Assembly: GCF_902706605.1 (NCBI RefSeq)
Contig: NZ_CACSLH010000002.1
Location: forward strand, 97,840-161,839
Length of the DNA: 64,000 nucleotides
Direction of reading: 5' to 3'
Source of the DNA: Enterococcus sp. CSURQ0835
Lineage (GTDB): Bacteria; Bacillota; Bacilli; Lactobacillales; Enterococcaceae
Position 1 is the first letter of the stretch. Each line of letters starts with the position of its first letter. Below the pieces are notes generated by a model. It was not told the origin of the DNA. It ran no database searches and was given only the letters and a program-made list of their open reading frames with translations. Shown piece by piece: positions 1 through 8,032 of this stretch. The position numbers and the translations under genes were made by a program.

Positions 1-2
1 CG

Positions 3-209
3 GGACCGCCTGAAGTTAGCGTTACATCAAAAGAAGGTACCCAAACAATTGAGTTGACGATCAAAAACCATCCGGCCAATCCATTACCGAGTACCGGGGG
101 AAGCGGGATCAGACAATTCTTAAAAGGGACGATGTGCCTAGCAGTAGCAGGACTAGTCGTTGGTCTATATCTATATTTCAACGAACGGCGAAAAAATTCA
201 AAGGTGTAA
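3..209 (+). CDS. LPXTG-anchored surface protein, C-terminal fragment
   Basis: This is the last 68 codons of a gene that starts before the window. The frame has no start here and ends at TAA 207-209. Near residues 28-33 it has LPSTGG, followed by a hydrophobic segment (about residues 44-59) and a positively charged tail (NERRKNSK), which is a complete sortase sorting signal. The stretch before it is beta-rich and Thr/Glu-rich, as at the end of Cna-B or SpaA-type domains. It is most likely a cell-wall-linked adhesin or pilus subunit; the type cannot be told from this tail. The gene is followed by a bidirectional terminator. Confidence 0.8.
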   Translation, partial: GPPEVSVTSKEGTQTIELTIKNHPANPLPSTGGSGIRQFLKGTMCLAVAGLVVGLYLYFNERRKNSKV

Positions 210-283
210 TATGAAAAGCAGTATGAAGATTGATAATTCAATCTTTGTACCACTGCAAAAAGATATAGCCTCTTTATTTATCA

Positions 284-319
284 AAAAGCTCTCCCTTCAA
301 TTATGAAAGGAGAGCTTTT
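284..319. terminator. Bidirectional rho-independent terminator
   Basis: An 11-bp perfect stem (AAAAGCTCTCC / GGAGAGCTTTT) is flanked by A and T runs on the two strands. It sits between the converging LPXTG gene and proC and can serve both. Confidence 0.8.
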
Positions 320-340
320 CGTTGGGTATAAGTTAATAAA

Positions 341-1150
341 CTACTTACCTAATTCTTTATCACGTTGAATTGCTGCATCAATTCCTTTGATCACGGTTGA
401 GATGAAAGCATTATTTTCTAGCTCAACTAAACCTGCAACAGTTGTTCCACCTGGTGAGCTGACTCGATCGATCCATTCCCAAGGGTTTTCACCGGTTTCT
501 TGTAACGTTTTGGCACTACCTAAAACAGTTTGCGCAGCGATTTCTAAGGCTATATTTTTTGGTAAGCCATTTTTAACGCCAGCTCGAGCTAATGAATCAA
601 TGAAAAGGTATGCATAGGCTGGTGCACTACCCGCAATGGCGGTAAAATTAGAGAAGTGACTCTCATCTAGTGGCCAAGCTTTTCCGATTGCGTTGAACAT
701 TGCTACGATCGTATCGATGTCTTCTTTTCTAGCAAATTGGTTGCCGCAAACGGCTGCTGCACCTTCACCGATCATTGCGTTTACATTTGGCATCACGCGG
801 ATGATTCGAATTGGCTGATCAGTTGCAAAGGTTTCGTAAATTGCATCCGTTGTTGTACCGGCTGCGATTGAAACGACTAAAGGATCATTTTTCAAAATTG
901 CTGCTTTGGCTTCTAACAAGACGCTTTTGATGACATTCGGTTTGACCGCAATAACTAATGTGTCGACTGTTTGAATCAACTCTTGGGGATCGTGGACAGC
1001 GTGAGCACCAAGATTACCAGTAAATTCTGTCAGCTTCTCGGTTGCGATATCATACATATAGATATCATCTGCTTGACTGTAACCATTGTTAACGACGCCA
1101 GCTGCGATTGCTGAAGCCATGTTTCCTGCTCCAATAAATCCAATTTTCAT
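341..1150 (-). CDS. proC: Pyrroline-5-carboxylate reductase
   Basis: Cytosolic enzyme that reduces 1-pyrroline-5-carboxylate to proline with NAD(P)H, the last step of proline synthesis. The 269-residue length is normal for the family. The N-terminus shows the Rossmann motif GFIGAGNMASAI, and the C-terminal dimer domain has the conserved SPGGTT stretch. The start ATG at 1150 has an AGGTG Shine-Dalgarno site. It is a single gene, divergent from the AraC-type regulator; an inverted repeat lies in the shared upstream region. No proA or proB is nearby. Confidence 0.95.
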   Translation of the reverse strand: MKIGFIGAGNMASAIAAGVVNNGYSQADDIYMYDIATEKLTEFTGNLGAHAVHDPQELIQTVDTLVIAVKPNVIKSVLLEAKAAILKNDPLVVSIAAGTTTDAIYETFATDQPIRIIRVMPNVNAMIGEGAAAVCGNQFARKEDIDTIVAMFNAIGKAWPLDESHFSNFTAIAGSAPAYAYLFIDSLARAGVKNGLPKNIALEIAAQTVLGSAKTLQETGENPWEWIDRVSSPGGTTVAGLVELENNAFISTVIKGIDAAIQRDKELGK

Positions 1151-1182
1151 ATAAACACCTCATTTTTATTTTTTAAAAAGTG

Positions 1183-1215
1183 TTTTATTCTTACTTAAAT
1201 CAAATAAGAATAAAA
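1183..1215. repeat. 11-bp inverted repeat between proC and the AraC-type gene
   Basis: TTTTATTCTTA (1183-1193) and TAAGAATAAAA (1205-1215) are perfect inverse copies with an 11-base gap. The repeat lies 33-65 bases upstream of the proC start, in the divergent control region, with no T run suited to termination. It could be an operator, or an RNA stem in the proC leader. Confidence 0.5.
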
Positions 1216-1311
1216 GAACTTATGCTACACTACACTTTAAGTATAGTCGCTTTTGCTAGAATTGGAAGTAGAGTGATCACAGTAAAACATGTTTGATTGT
1301 GAGGTGATAAA

Positions 1312-2262
1312 ATGTATTATGAAGCACGACAATTTGCGAATTTTTATGATTTTTTAACGACCTTAGATTGTTGTAATACGACAAGTGAAAATTTAATTAC
1401 AGAAGAAACAGCCTTTGAACAAAGTGAACAGCGTGAGATTGCAGCGTTTATCTGCCAGCAAACGAAAGAAAGATTGCAGTTAAAAAAAGGTTATATTCGT
1501 ATCCTTTATGTCTTACAAGGTGAGGTGGAGTTAGAGATTGGGGAAGAACTCACTACTTATGGACAAGGTTGTCTCATCCTAGTGAATCAAGCATGTTCAG
1601 TCGCTTATCGACTAGCTCAAGATGCGGTTACACTACATTTTTATTTCAAAGCTAGCTACTTCACTGAATCACTACTCACTCAATTTGTTGAAGAACCACT
1701 ATTATATCGCTTTTTTGTAGAAGCTTTGAGTATGGAATTTCAACTGACTAGTCGTTTTTATATCTTTTCTTTTCAGCACCAGCCTGATGTCCACTTTTAT
1801 GCTTTACTATTGCTAAAACAAATCGTTAAGATGCGCTACTTCAACAATAAATTAACTAAATCAGCATTTGTTTTATTCATAGTGGAGATCAGTCAATCAG
1901 CGGAATTAGCTTTACTTAAACGAGATGGCTACATTTCCTCTGAATGTTTGATTAATGAGGTGTTGGCGTATATCGAACTTAATTTAGCAACGGTAACATT
2001 AAATCAGATAGCTAAAAAATTCCATTTTCATCCCAATTATTTATCCCACTTTGTTAAGGTGAAAACAGGACAAACATTCACGGCGCTCATGCTGGAAAAA
2101 CGCATCAAATTAGCTCAAAAATATTTAGTAGAGACCGAGTTGTCGATCCAAGAAATCATTGAGCGGCTTGGATACAAAGATAAAGCTTTTTTTTACAAGC
2201 GGTTTAAAGAAGTGGTAGGTATGACACCAAATAATTATCGTAAAACGATTAAAGAAGGATGA
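1312..2262 (+). CDS. AraC-family transcriptional regulator
   Basis: A 316-residue DNA-binding regulator. The C-terminal 100 residues form the double helix-turn-helix of the AraC/XylS family: LNQIAKKFHFHPNYLSHFVK, then the second helix pair ending in KDKAFFYKRFKEVVGMTPNNYRK. The N-terminal part (about 1-180) looks like a small cupin-type sensor domain (LYVLQGEVELEIGEE). GAGGTG precedes the ATG. The downstream 99-residue gene begins 4 bases after its stop, so the two are probably co-transcribed. Its ligand and targets cannot be told; the pilin genes 0.9 kb downstream are a possible target by position only. Confidence 0.88.
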   Translation: MYYEARQFANFYDFLTTLDCCNTTSENLITEETAFEQSEQREIAAFICQQTKERLQLKKGYIRILYVLQGEVELEIGEELTTYGQGCLILVNQACSVAYRLAQDAVTLHFYFKASYFTESLLTQFVEEPLLYRFFVEALSMEFQLTSRFYIFSFQHQPDVHFYALLLLKQIVKMRYFNNKLTKSAFVLFIVEISQSAELALLKRDGYISSECLINEVLAYIELNLATVTLNQIAKKFHFHPNYLSHFVKVKTGQTFTALMLEKRIKLAQKYLVETELSIQEIIERLGYKDKAFFYKRFKEVVGMTPNNYRKTIKEG

Positions 2263-2266
2263 GCTT

Positions 2267-2566
2267 ATGTACGAGACACTATTTAAAGAAATCAATTTGA
2301 CAGTGATTGAATTACCGATCGAGTTAATCAATGAACAGCCGATTTATACAGCTTATCTAAAGGAGTTACCGATGATCAGTGCAAGTGGAAAGTCGCGGCA
2401 AGCTATATATCATGATTTAGTGTTACTCTATCAAACCTATGTAGAGCAACAGTCTGACGAACATTACGAAGAGCAAGCAGAAATGACTTCTTCTTTGTTA
2501 AGTGCAGATCAGTTATTGAAGTATTACGATGGTGAAAGTTTTGATGGCTTTTCTTTGTTTGATTAA
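2267..2566 (+). CDS. Small protein with HicB-like domain
   Basis: A 99-residue acidic protein. Residues about 26-60 (PIYTAYLKELPMISASGKS, then RQAIYHDLVLLYQTYVEQ) resemble the HicB fold, in which a short beta-hairpin is followed by the helix that carries 'x-G-x-S/T-xx-EA'. There is no C-terminal DNA-binding segment and no HicA-like toxin gene beside it. It follows the AraC-type gene by 4 bases with AGGAtgaGC as a weak ribosome site, so it may be a partner or modulator of that regulator. The similarity is remote and judged by eye. Confidence 0.6.
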   Translation: MYETLFKEINLTVIELPIELINEQPIYTAYLKELPMISASGKSRQAIYHDLVLLYQTYVEQQSDEHYEEQAEMTSSLLSADQLLKYYDGESFDGFSLFD

Positions 2567-2740
2567 ATTTATTGGATGTAAAATGATCAAATTGAAGAAT
2601 AACTACTTTATTTGATAAAATATTTATTTTTTTAAGATTAATTAACTTTAAGTAGGTATAAAGAAATAGAAAGAATAACTTCCTCGAATATTACTGAAAA
2701 ATTTTTTCAGACAAATTACCATCTGCTAAGCTTTATAAAT

Positions 2741-2788
2741 AACGAAAAAACAAAAGTCTGTGTTGAGCAGGCTTTTTTTTATTTCGTT
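2741..2788 (+). terminator. Rho-independent terminator after the AraC/HicB-like pair
   Basis: The stem AAGTCTG / CAGGCTT (2754-2774, one G-T pair) is followed by eight T. An outer arm AACGAAA / TTTCGTT (2741-2747, 2782-2788) lengthens the hairpin. Confidence 0.7.
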
Positions 2789-3121
2789 AAAATACATATG
2801 TGTCAAGATAAAGAGCCCAGTGTTTTTAGTGGAAGTGGTTAGAAGAGTCTAAAAAAATCGATAGAAGTCTTTGCTAAGTCAAGAGTCTTGGGCTAGCTTG
2901 CCGAATGATTATTTTGTAAGTAATCAAAAGTAGACGAGCTAGAAATGAAATTCTATTGCGATTAAAACTTCATTCGTTTAGCCATACTACCTAAAAAGGG
3001 GGGACTAGATATTTGCTTTTTTATTTTGACTTCAATCTGACTTGGAAAGTACATCTAATTAGGCAAAGTAAGATTGAAACACAGTATGTGAAGTGCTAGT
3101 AGAGCGAAAGGAGGAATTAAG
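2789..3121 (+). promoter_or_regulatory. Upstream control region of the pilin genes
   Basis: This 333-base stretch has no gene. It holds three near-copies of an 8-mer: AAGAGTCT (2843-2850), AGAAGTCT (2863-2870) and AAGAGTCT (2881-2888), spaced 20 and 18 bases apart, roughly two helical turns. Further down a possible promoter is TTGACT (3026-3031) with TACATC (3050-3055) at 18-base spacing; the -10 box is poor. AAAGGAGG just before 3122 is a strong ribosome site. A poor core promoter with phased repeats upstream would fit activator control, for example by the Mga-like protein at 5805, but this is inference. Confidence 0.4.
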
Positions 3122-3895
3122 ATGAAAAGATGGCTGATCCTGGGCTGCACATTTTTTCTGTTAGGGTTGGGATTTATAACTTGTTCATCAAAAGTGGAAG
3201 CTATCGAACAAGTAACCATCACTTTCCATACAAAGGGAGAAGATGGTAAGAGCCCCGCAGGAGTAGAAAAAGTTGCATTTGATCTTTATGACTTGACCGA
3301 TTGGCGAGTGAAAGAGGGAAAAGATGAAAAAGCTGCTAAAGAATTGATTATGAATAGCTATAAAACAAAAGACAAAGTAGAAAACTTTATCATCACTGAA
3401 AAATTGTCTAAGTTGACACCTGAAGCAATGTTAGTTAATCAAACGGGCAGCGTGGAAATGCAGGTTGATCGTTACCGTAATAATACAGATGCTGCTTATT
3501 TAGTAGTAGCAAGTGGTGAAACAGGAGAAGATCACCTCTTGCCATTTGTCATCTACTTACCCCAATACTTGACAGGTTCTAAAGACGAAGCAGAAGTGAT
3601 CGAAGCATATGCTAAATATTCGAAGGTCCCGGCAAAAGAAGAGCCAGAGGAACCGATTGTTCCTGGTCAGCCAGTTGGCGGAAGTCCTAGTGGTAACACT
3701 CCAGGAGGTGGCTCAATCGTAAATACTTCTACTGGAAGGTTACCGGCAACAGGTGGTGGAAGCGTCGATACTATTGGTTCAACTCGAAAATTATTGCCTC
3801 AGACCAATGATAAGGTGAATCAATATTTGATTATCGGTCTAGTATTAGTTTGTGTAGCAGGGTTTCTAAAACAAAGAATTAGGGAGGAAGGTTAG
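3122..3895 (+). CDS. LPXTG-type minor pilin or surface protein
   Basis: A 257-residue secreted protein. Residues 1-28 are a signal peptide with a likely cut after VEA. Residues 30-170 look like the N-terminal domain of Gram-positive pilins (VTITFHTKGEDGKSPAG and GVEKVAFDLYDLTD, ending PFVIYLPQYL). A Pro/Gly-rich linker (about 172-205) follows. Two sorting-like motifs come next: LPATGG at 207-212 and LPQTN at 225-229. Only the second is directly followed by a membrane segment (about 235-248) and a KQRIREEG tail. The major pilin gene starts 1 base after its stop, so they form an operon. It is probably a minor or base pilin; no sortase gene accompanies it. Confidence 0.8.
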   Translation: MKRWLILGCTFFLLGLGFITCSSKVEAIEQVTITFHTKGEDGKSPAGVEKVAFDLYDLTDWRVKEGKDEKAAKELIMNSYKTKDKVENFIITEKLSKLTPEAMLVNQTGSVEMQVDRYRNNTDAAYLVVASGETGEDHLLPFVIYLPQYLTGSKDEAEVIEAYAKYSKVPAKEEPEEPIVPGQPVGGSPSGNTPGGGSIVNTSTGRLPATGGGSVDTIGSTRKLLPQTNDKVNQYLIIGLVLVCVAGFLKQRIREEG

Positions 3896-3896
3896 A

Positions 3897-5597
3897 ATGA
3901 AACGAAGAAGAAAAGTTTCAAGTATCTTTATGACACTTATGTTGATGATTCCATTATTAGTAGGATTGTTTGGCCTGAAGAGCTCAATTGTAGATGCCGC
4001 TGAAGCACCTGATGATAAAGTCAATGTTACATTGCATAAGAAGAAAATGGATGAATTTCCACTTGAATATGTCCAAAATACGGGAAGTGAGATGAAAGAA
4101 TTTGATCACTATGAAGGTTTAAACGGTGTGACTTTCAAAGCGTATGATATTACCAAGACTTTTTATGAGCAAATCGAAACTAAATTGGCACAATTGCCAA
4201 ACTATCCAAATGTAAGTGAATCGGAGCGGGAAACCGCAGTCAAAGCGGTTATGAAAGATTATCAATTTGTTGAAAATGATAATATCTCAATGGGTGAGGG
4301 GATCACCGCTAATGTTAATGGTAAAGATGGGATTTTAACTTTCAATGATCTTCCATCAAAAGAAAATGGGAATTACAAAGTTTACTATTTTGCTGAACAA
4401 CCTGGGGCAGATTATACAGCACAAGCAGCTCCCTTAATTTTAGCGTTGCCAGCATTAGATGGTTCTAATACAGAACTGAAAGATATTCATCTTTATCCTA
4501 AAAATAAGGTGGCTAATGAACCAGTAAAAGATTTGCTAGGCGAAGGAACGGAAGCTCTTCCAGAAGCTCCAAATGGCTACCATGACTTTGAGATTGGTAA
4601 AGAAATCCACTATCAAGCAAGATTCACGATTCCGTATCAAATCGGGGAAATGGTGAAAAATGATGCTGGTGAAGAGATTGCGACCCGCTACTCTAAATTG
4701 AGTTTTGAAGATGAAGTAACACATGAGCAAGTTCAATTCAATACAGTCAAAGTTAAAATTGATGGTACTGAGATCTCGGCGAATGATTATAAAAATTATG
4801 CTGACTTGACTATGATCAACTTAAAAACTGATGCTGATCAAGATGGAAAATTTCCAGTCAATAGTAAAGCTGGGTTTAAATTCGCTTTAAAATTAAGCGA
4901 TAAAACTGCAGCCGAAGATCAGGATGATTTTAATATGTCTAAAGCCACAGTTGATTGGATTAAACAATACGCAGGAAAAGAAATCGTCTTTGATTACTCA
5001 ATTACATTAACGAAGCATACAGCTGCTGATGAGGCAATCGGGAATAAACTTGTGATTAATCTTGGGCAACACGGTAAAGACGACGAAAGTAAAGATGATG
5101 ATGCACCAAAGATTGGGACAGGCGGTCAGAAATTTATCAAACATGCTGCTGGTGATCGTAATGAACGCTTACAAGGTGCTGAATTTGTCGTAGTACGTTC
5201 CAATAATGGTGCTGATGAGTATTTATCAAACGCGATCGATCAAGGAACTGGTGAAGCAAAATGGGTATCGGTAAGAAACAATATGGATTATAAAGATGCT
5301 AAAAGATACACCTCAAATGATAAAGGGGAGCTTGAAGTAACTGGTTTGAAATATGGTGATTATGCGTTACGAGAACTTAAATCTCCTAATGGTTATCAGC
5401 TGTTAAATGAAGACTTTAAATTTACTATCACACAAGGTAGTTATGCTGAAGCTGCAATATTGGATGTAGCCAACACTCCGAAAGGATTTCTGCCTTCAAC
5501 TGGTGGGATGGGAATCTTAGCTTTCTTGGTAGTCGGAGCAATGTTGATGATTAGTGTTGTGATCAAGTATCGTCGGGATCATCATGAAGTAATTTAA
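3897..5597 (+). CDS. Isopeptide-forming major pilin, SpaA/SpaH type
   Basis: A 566-residue backbone pilin. Residues 1-35 are a signal peptide. The N-terminal D1 domain ends in the pilin motif LKDIHLYPKN, where Lys202 would be the residue that a class C sortase joins to the next subunit. A D2 domain (about 215-395) follows, then a C-terminal Cna-B/SpaA domain with the E-box YALRELKSPNGY (Glu493). LPSTGG begins at 532, followed by a membrane helix and a KYRRDHHEVI tail. The gene follows the 257-residue surface protein at once (ATG 3897). Polymerisation needs a pilus sortase, which is not in this window. Confidence 0.9.
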   Translation: MKRRRKVSSIFMTLMLMIPLLVGLFGLKSSIVDAAEAPDDKVNVTLHKKKMDEFPLEYVQNTGSEMKEFDHYEGLNGVTFKAYDITKTFYEQIETKLAQLPNYPNVSESERETAVKAVMKDYQFVENDNISMGEGITANVNGKDGILTFNDLPSKENGNYKVYYFAEQPGADYTAQAAPLILALPALDGSNTELKDIHLYPKNKVANEPVKDLLGEGTEALPEAPNGYHDFEIGKEIHYQARFTIPYQIGEMVKNDAGEEIATRYSKLSFEDEVTHEQVQFNTVKVKIDGTEISANDYKNYADLTMINLKTDADQDGKFPVNSKAGFKFALKLSDKTAAEDQDDFNMSKATVDWIKQYAGKEIVFDYSITLTKHTAADEAIGNKLVINLGQHGKDDESKDDDAPKIGTGGQKFIKHAAGDRNERLQGAEFVVVRSNNGADEYLSNAIDQGTGEAKWVSVRNNMDYKDAKRYTSNDKGELEVTGLKYGDYALRELKSPNGYQLLNEDFKFTITQGSYAEAAILDVANTPKGFLPSTGGMGILAFLVVGAMLMISVVIKYRRDHHEVI

Positions 5598-5601
5598 GCA
5601 A

Positions 5602-5634
5602 AACTAGAGTGTGAATTTCACACTCTAGTTTTAG
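5602..5634 (+). terminator. Terminator of the pilin operon
   Basis: A long stem AACTAGAGTGTG / CACACTCTAGTT with a tiny AT loop, followed by a short T-rich stretch, begins 5 bases after the pilin stop codon. Confidence 0.75.
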
Positions 5635-5735
5635 TGTTATATTATCAGAAGGATAAAATAATAAAAGTAAAGAATAAAAATTGAGATTCCAGTTAGAAAT
5701 TTACTAGCAGAAAAGGAAAAACTAATTAGTTATCG

Positions 5736-5764
5736 TTTACAAAAAAATGGTTATTTGCTACTCT
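5736..5764 (+). promoter_or_regulatory. Candidate promoter of the Mga-like gene
   Basis: TTTACA (5736-5741), a 17-base spacer, and TACTCT (5759-5764) preceded by TGC, giving an extended -10. It lies 41 bases before the Mga-like start. Confidence 0.5.
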
Positions 5765-5804
5765 CAAGTTGGGTAAAAGTGATTTTTTATAAGGAGGAGG
5801 AGAA

Positions 5805-7331
5805 ATGGACTTTCGGGAAATTTTAGGGACAAGTAGTAGAAGACGGTTAGTGTTAGTAGAATCTTTGTACCATGAACCTGAGGGGCTAGCGAGTAATCAA
5901 TTATTGGAAATTTTAGATTGTTCTTTACCGATCCTATTAAATGACATCAAATTATTAAATAATAACCAAGAATATTTTCAAATCGAAAAATTCCAAGGTT
6001 TATATCATCTTCAAATTCATTCTCAAGTCAGTATTGCTAAATTATATTCAGACACGATTATCAAATCGCCTGAATTTCAAATTTTAGAACAATTACTGTA
6101 TGAAAAATGTGAAAATATCACAATGTTAGCAGAACAACTTTTTTTAAGTGACTCAAATACACAGCGGTATTTGAAAAAAATCGAGAGCACTTTGAAGGAG
6201 GCTAAAATAAAATTAAAATATCGTCCTTTGCGTTTAGAAGGCGATGAAAGCGTGATTCGGCATTTGTATTATCGTTATTTTTACGAGAAAGAAATGGGAA
6301 ATGGTTTATTTTTACCGCAACTCAAAGGGTTTCAGCTGCGTTCCATTGAAGCTCTAGTTATTGATTTCATCCAACAAAATGGATTTTATCAGTTATATAT
6401 TTTCCAGAAGCGGTTGATTTACAATGTATATATCAGTTTATGGCGGGTGAGAAATGATCATTATTTAGCAGAAGCAAAAATCAATCAAGCTCGGTTCGAC
6501 TTACCTAAAAAGTACCTTATCAATGAATTTGGACAAACGGTCAAAGAAGTTTATCAGCTTCATTTGACTGATGAGTTATTGAAAGAATGTTTTTGGAGCC
6601 AGTATGCAAATGAAATCGTGTTTAGCCCAGAACAACTAGCTTTGGCATTGAAGCATCCTGACTATCGTCAATTATTTATTCAACATAAAGAGTTAGTGAT
6701 GGGATTTGAACAATTGTTGGGTAAACGTATGGAAAAAGAAAAACATGATACTTTAGTTGCGACTTTGATGAATGATGTCGCATTTTACCCTAAAAAAGGT
6801 GATTTTATTATGATCTTGAGGCGAAGTCGATTTGACTTTTTAAAAACGATTCGACATATGCATAGTCAAGTTCTAGCTAAAATCGAACAATTAGTAAGCG
6901 ACTTTACTGATCGCTATCAAATGTATCAAACAGCTGATTTCATCGGAAACTACATGTATCTATTGATTACAAGTGTTCCCAACTGTATCGAACAGATCGC
7001 CAATCATACTCCTAAAGTCAATTTATTGCTAGTTTCTGATTTGAGTCCGACTGAAGATACTTATTTGAAAGATCAGATCACACGACGTATCTACGGAAAT
7101 TTTGAGATCAGTCATTTGACGTTGTTTCAAGAAGGTCAACGCGGTATTATTAAAGAAATTGAACGATATGATGGGCTAATTACGACGAGTTCTATGCAAG
7201 GTTTAGCGCTCGACTTTCCAATGGTGATTATTGAACCATTTTTGAATCATCCGACATTATATGAGATTCAGCAATTAGTCAGTGAACTGGCAGCGAAAAA
7301 AGAACTGGTCAAACAAACAGCGGATAAATAA
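5805..7331 (+). CDS. Mga-like virulence/surface regulator
   Basis: A 508-residue DNA-binding regulator of the Mga / AtxA-like group. The N-terminus has two winged helix-turn-helix regions (about 10-60, and 105-160 with ENITMLAEQLFLSDSNTQRY). PTS-regulation-like helical domains fill the middle, and an EIIB-like alpha/beta domain closes the protein (from about residue 385; KVNLLLVSDL, YDGLITTSS). Such proteins activate surface-protein genes and can be phosphorylated by PTS enzymes. It sits right after the two pilin genes in the same direction but has its own promoter, so the pilin operon is the natural target. An excellent GGAGGAGG ribosome site precedes ATG 5805. Confidence 0.85.
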   Translation: MDFREILGTSSRRRLVLVESLYHEPEGLASNQLLEILDCSLPILLNDIKLLNNNQEYFQIEKFQGLYHLQIHSQVSIAKLYSDTIIKSPEFQILEQLLYEKCENITMLAEQLFLSDSNTQRYLKKIESTLKEAKIKLKYRPLRLEGDESVIRHLYYRYFYEKEMGNGLFLPQLKGFQLRSIEALVIDFIQQNGFYQLYIFQKRLIYNVYISLWRVRNDHYLAEAKINQARFDLPKKYLINEFGQTVKEVYQLHLTDELLKECFWSQYANEIVFSPEQLALALKHPDYRQLFIQHKELVMGFEQLLGKRMEKEKHDTLVATLMNDVAFYPKKGDFIMILRRSRFDFLKTIRHMHSQVLAKIEQLVSDFTDRYQMYQTADFIGNYMYLLITSVPNCIEQIANHTPKVNLLLVSDLSPTEDTYLKDQITRRIYGNFEISHLTLFQEGQRGIIKEIERYDGLITTSSMQGLALDFPMVIIEPFLNHPTLYEIQQLVSELAAKKELVKQTADK

Positions 7332-7352
7332 ACTATCCGCTGTTTGTTTTTG
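7311..7352 (+). terminator. Terminator overlapping the end of the Mga-like gene
   Basis: A 16-bp perfect stem (AAACAAACAGCGGATA and its complement at 7334-7349) with a 7-base loop containing the stop codon, followed by T-rich sequence. Confidence 0.8.
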
Positions 7353-7413
7353 TTTGGTTGATATTAAAAGTAATATAGATGTTTATCAGATAGTTCAAGA
7401 ATTGTTATCTCTG

Positions 7414-7800
7414 TTATTCGTGTAACTCCAATGGTAGTCCATCAGGGTCAAAGAAAAAAGTCATTTTCTCACCCGTATAGTCATCAGTTCGAATAGGTTC
7501 GCAAAAAATGTCATGCTCTGTTAAATAAGCTACGGCAGCTTCGATATTATCTGTTTTAAAAGCTAAGTGACGTAATCCGGTAGCTTCAGGATAACTAAGA
7601 CGCTCAGGCGGATTTTCAACAGCAAAGATTTCTAATTGACAACCATCCATTTGGAGATCTAGTTTGTAATCGTTTCGTTCTTCGCGGTAGTGTTCCCGAA
7701 TGATCGGCAATCCTAAAATAGTTACATAAAAATCTTTAGCTTTTTGAAAATCAGAGACGATGATCGCGACGTGATGAATCGTTGAAAAGTTTGGGTTCAT
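7414..7800 (-). CDS. VOC family protein (GloA2/YaeR-like)
   Basis: A 128-residue vicinal-oxygen-chelate protein with two beta-alpha-beta-beta-beta modules. Likely metal ligands are visible: His9 or His10 (IHHVAI), Glu57 (QLEIF), His78 (LRHLAF) and Glu125 (LELHE). This pattern fits glyoxalase I-like metalloenzymes of the small YaeR type; the substrate is not known. The start ATG at 7800 follows an AAGGAGTCC ribosome site. It stands alone, convergent with the Mga-like gene. Confidence 0.85.
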   Translation of the reverse strand: MNPNFSTIHHVAIIVSDFQKAKDFYVTILGLPIIREHYREERNDYKLDLQMDGCQLEIFAVENPPERLSYPEATGLRHLAFKTDNIEAAVAYLTEHDIFCEPIRTDDYTGEKMTFFFDPDGLPLELHE

Positions 7801-8032
7801 AAGAACGGACTCCTTTGTTCGTTTATTTTTGATTTTTTTGTAGCTATAAAAAATTTCTCTTTTCAGTGTACCATGCAGGATTTGATTTTAAGTAAAAATT
7901 TCGATACAGCTGATCAAATTTTCTCAAGACTGTTAAAAATTTAGCCAACTGCATTGATTAGTGGTATAAGTGAAGTAAAGGATTTTTCTAGTCGATAAAT
8001 CTTTTAACTAGATGAAAGAGGAGCTGAGAGGT

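Noticed and set aside
387..617. Frame opposite proC
   Set aside because: It lies wholly inside a well-supported gene on the other strand, with no ribosome site or similarity.
3122..3220. Lipobox in the 257-residue surface protein (FITC)
   Set aside because: Thr before the Cys does not fit the lipobox, and the protein has a sortase signal with a normal signal peptidase site.
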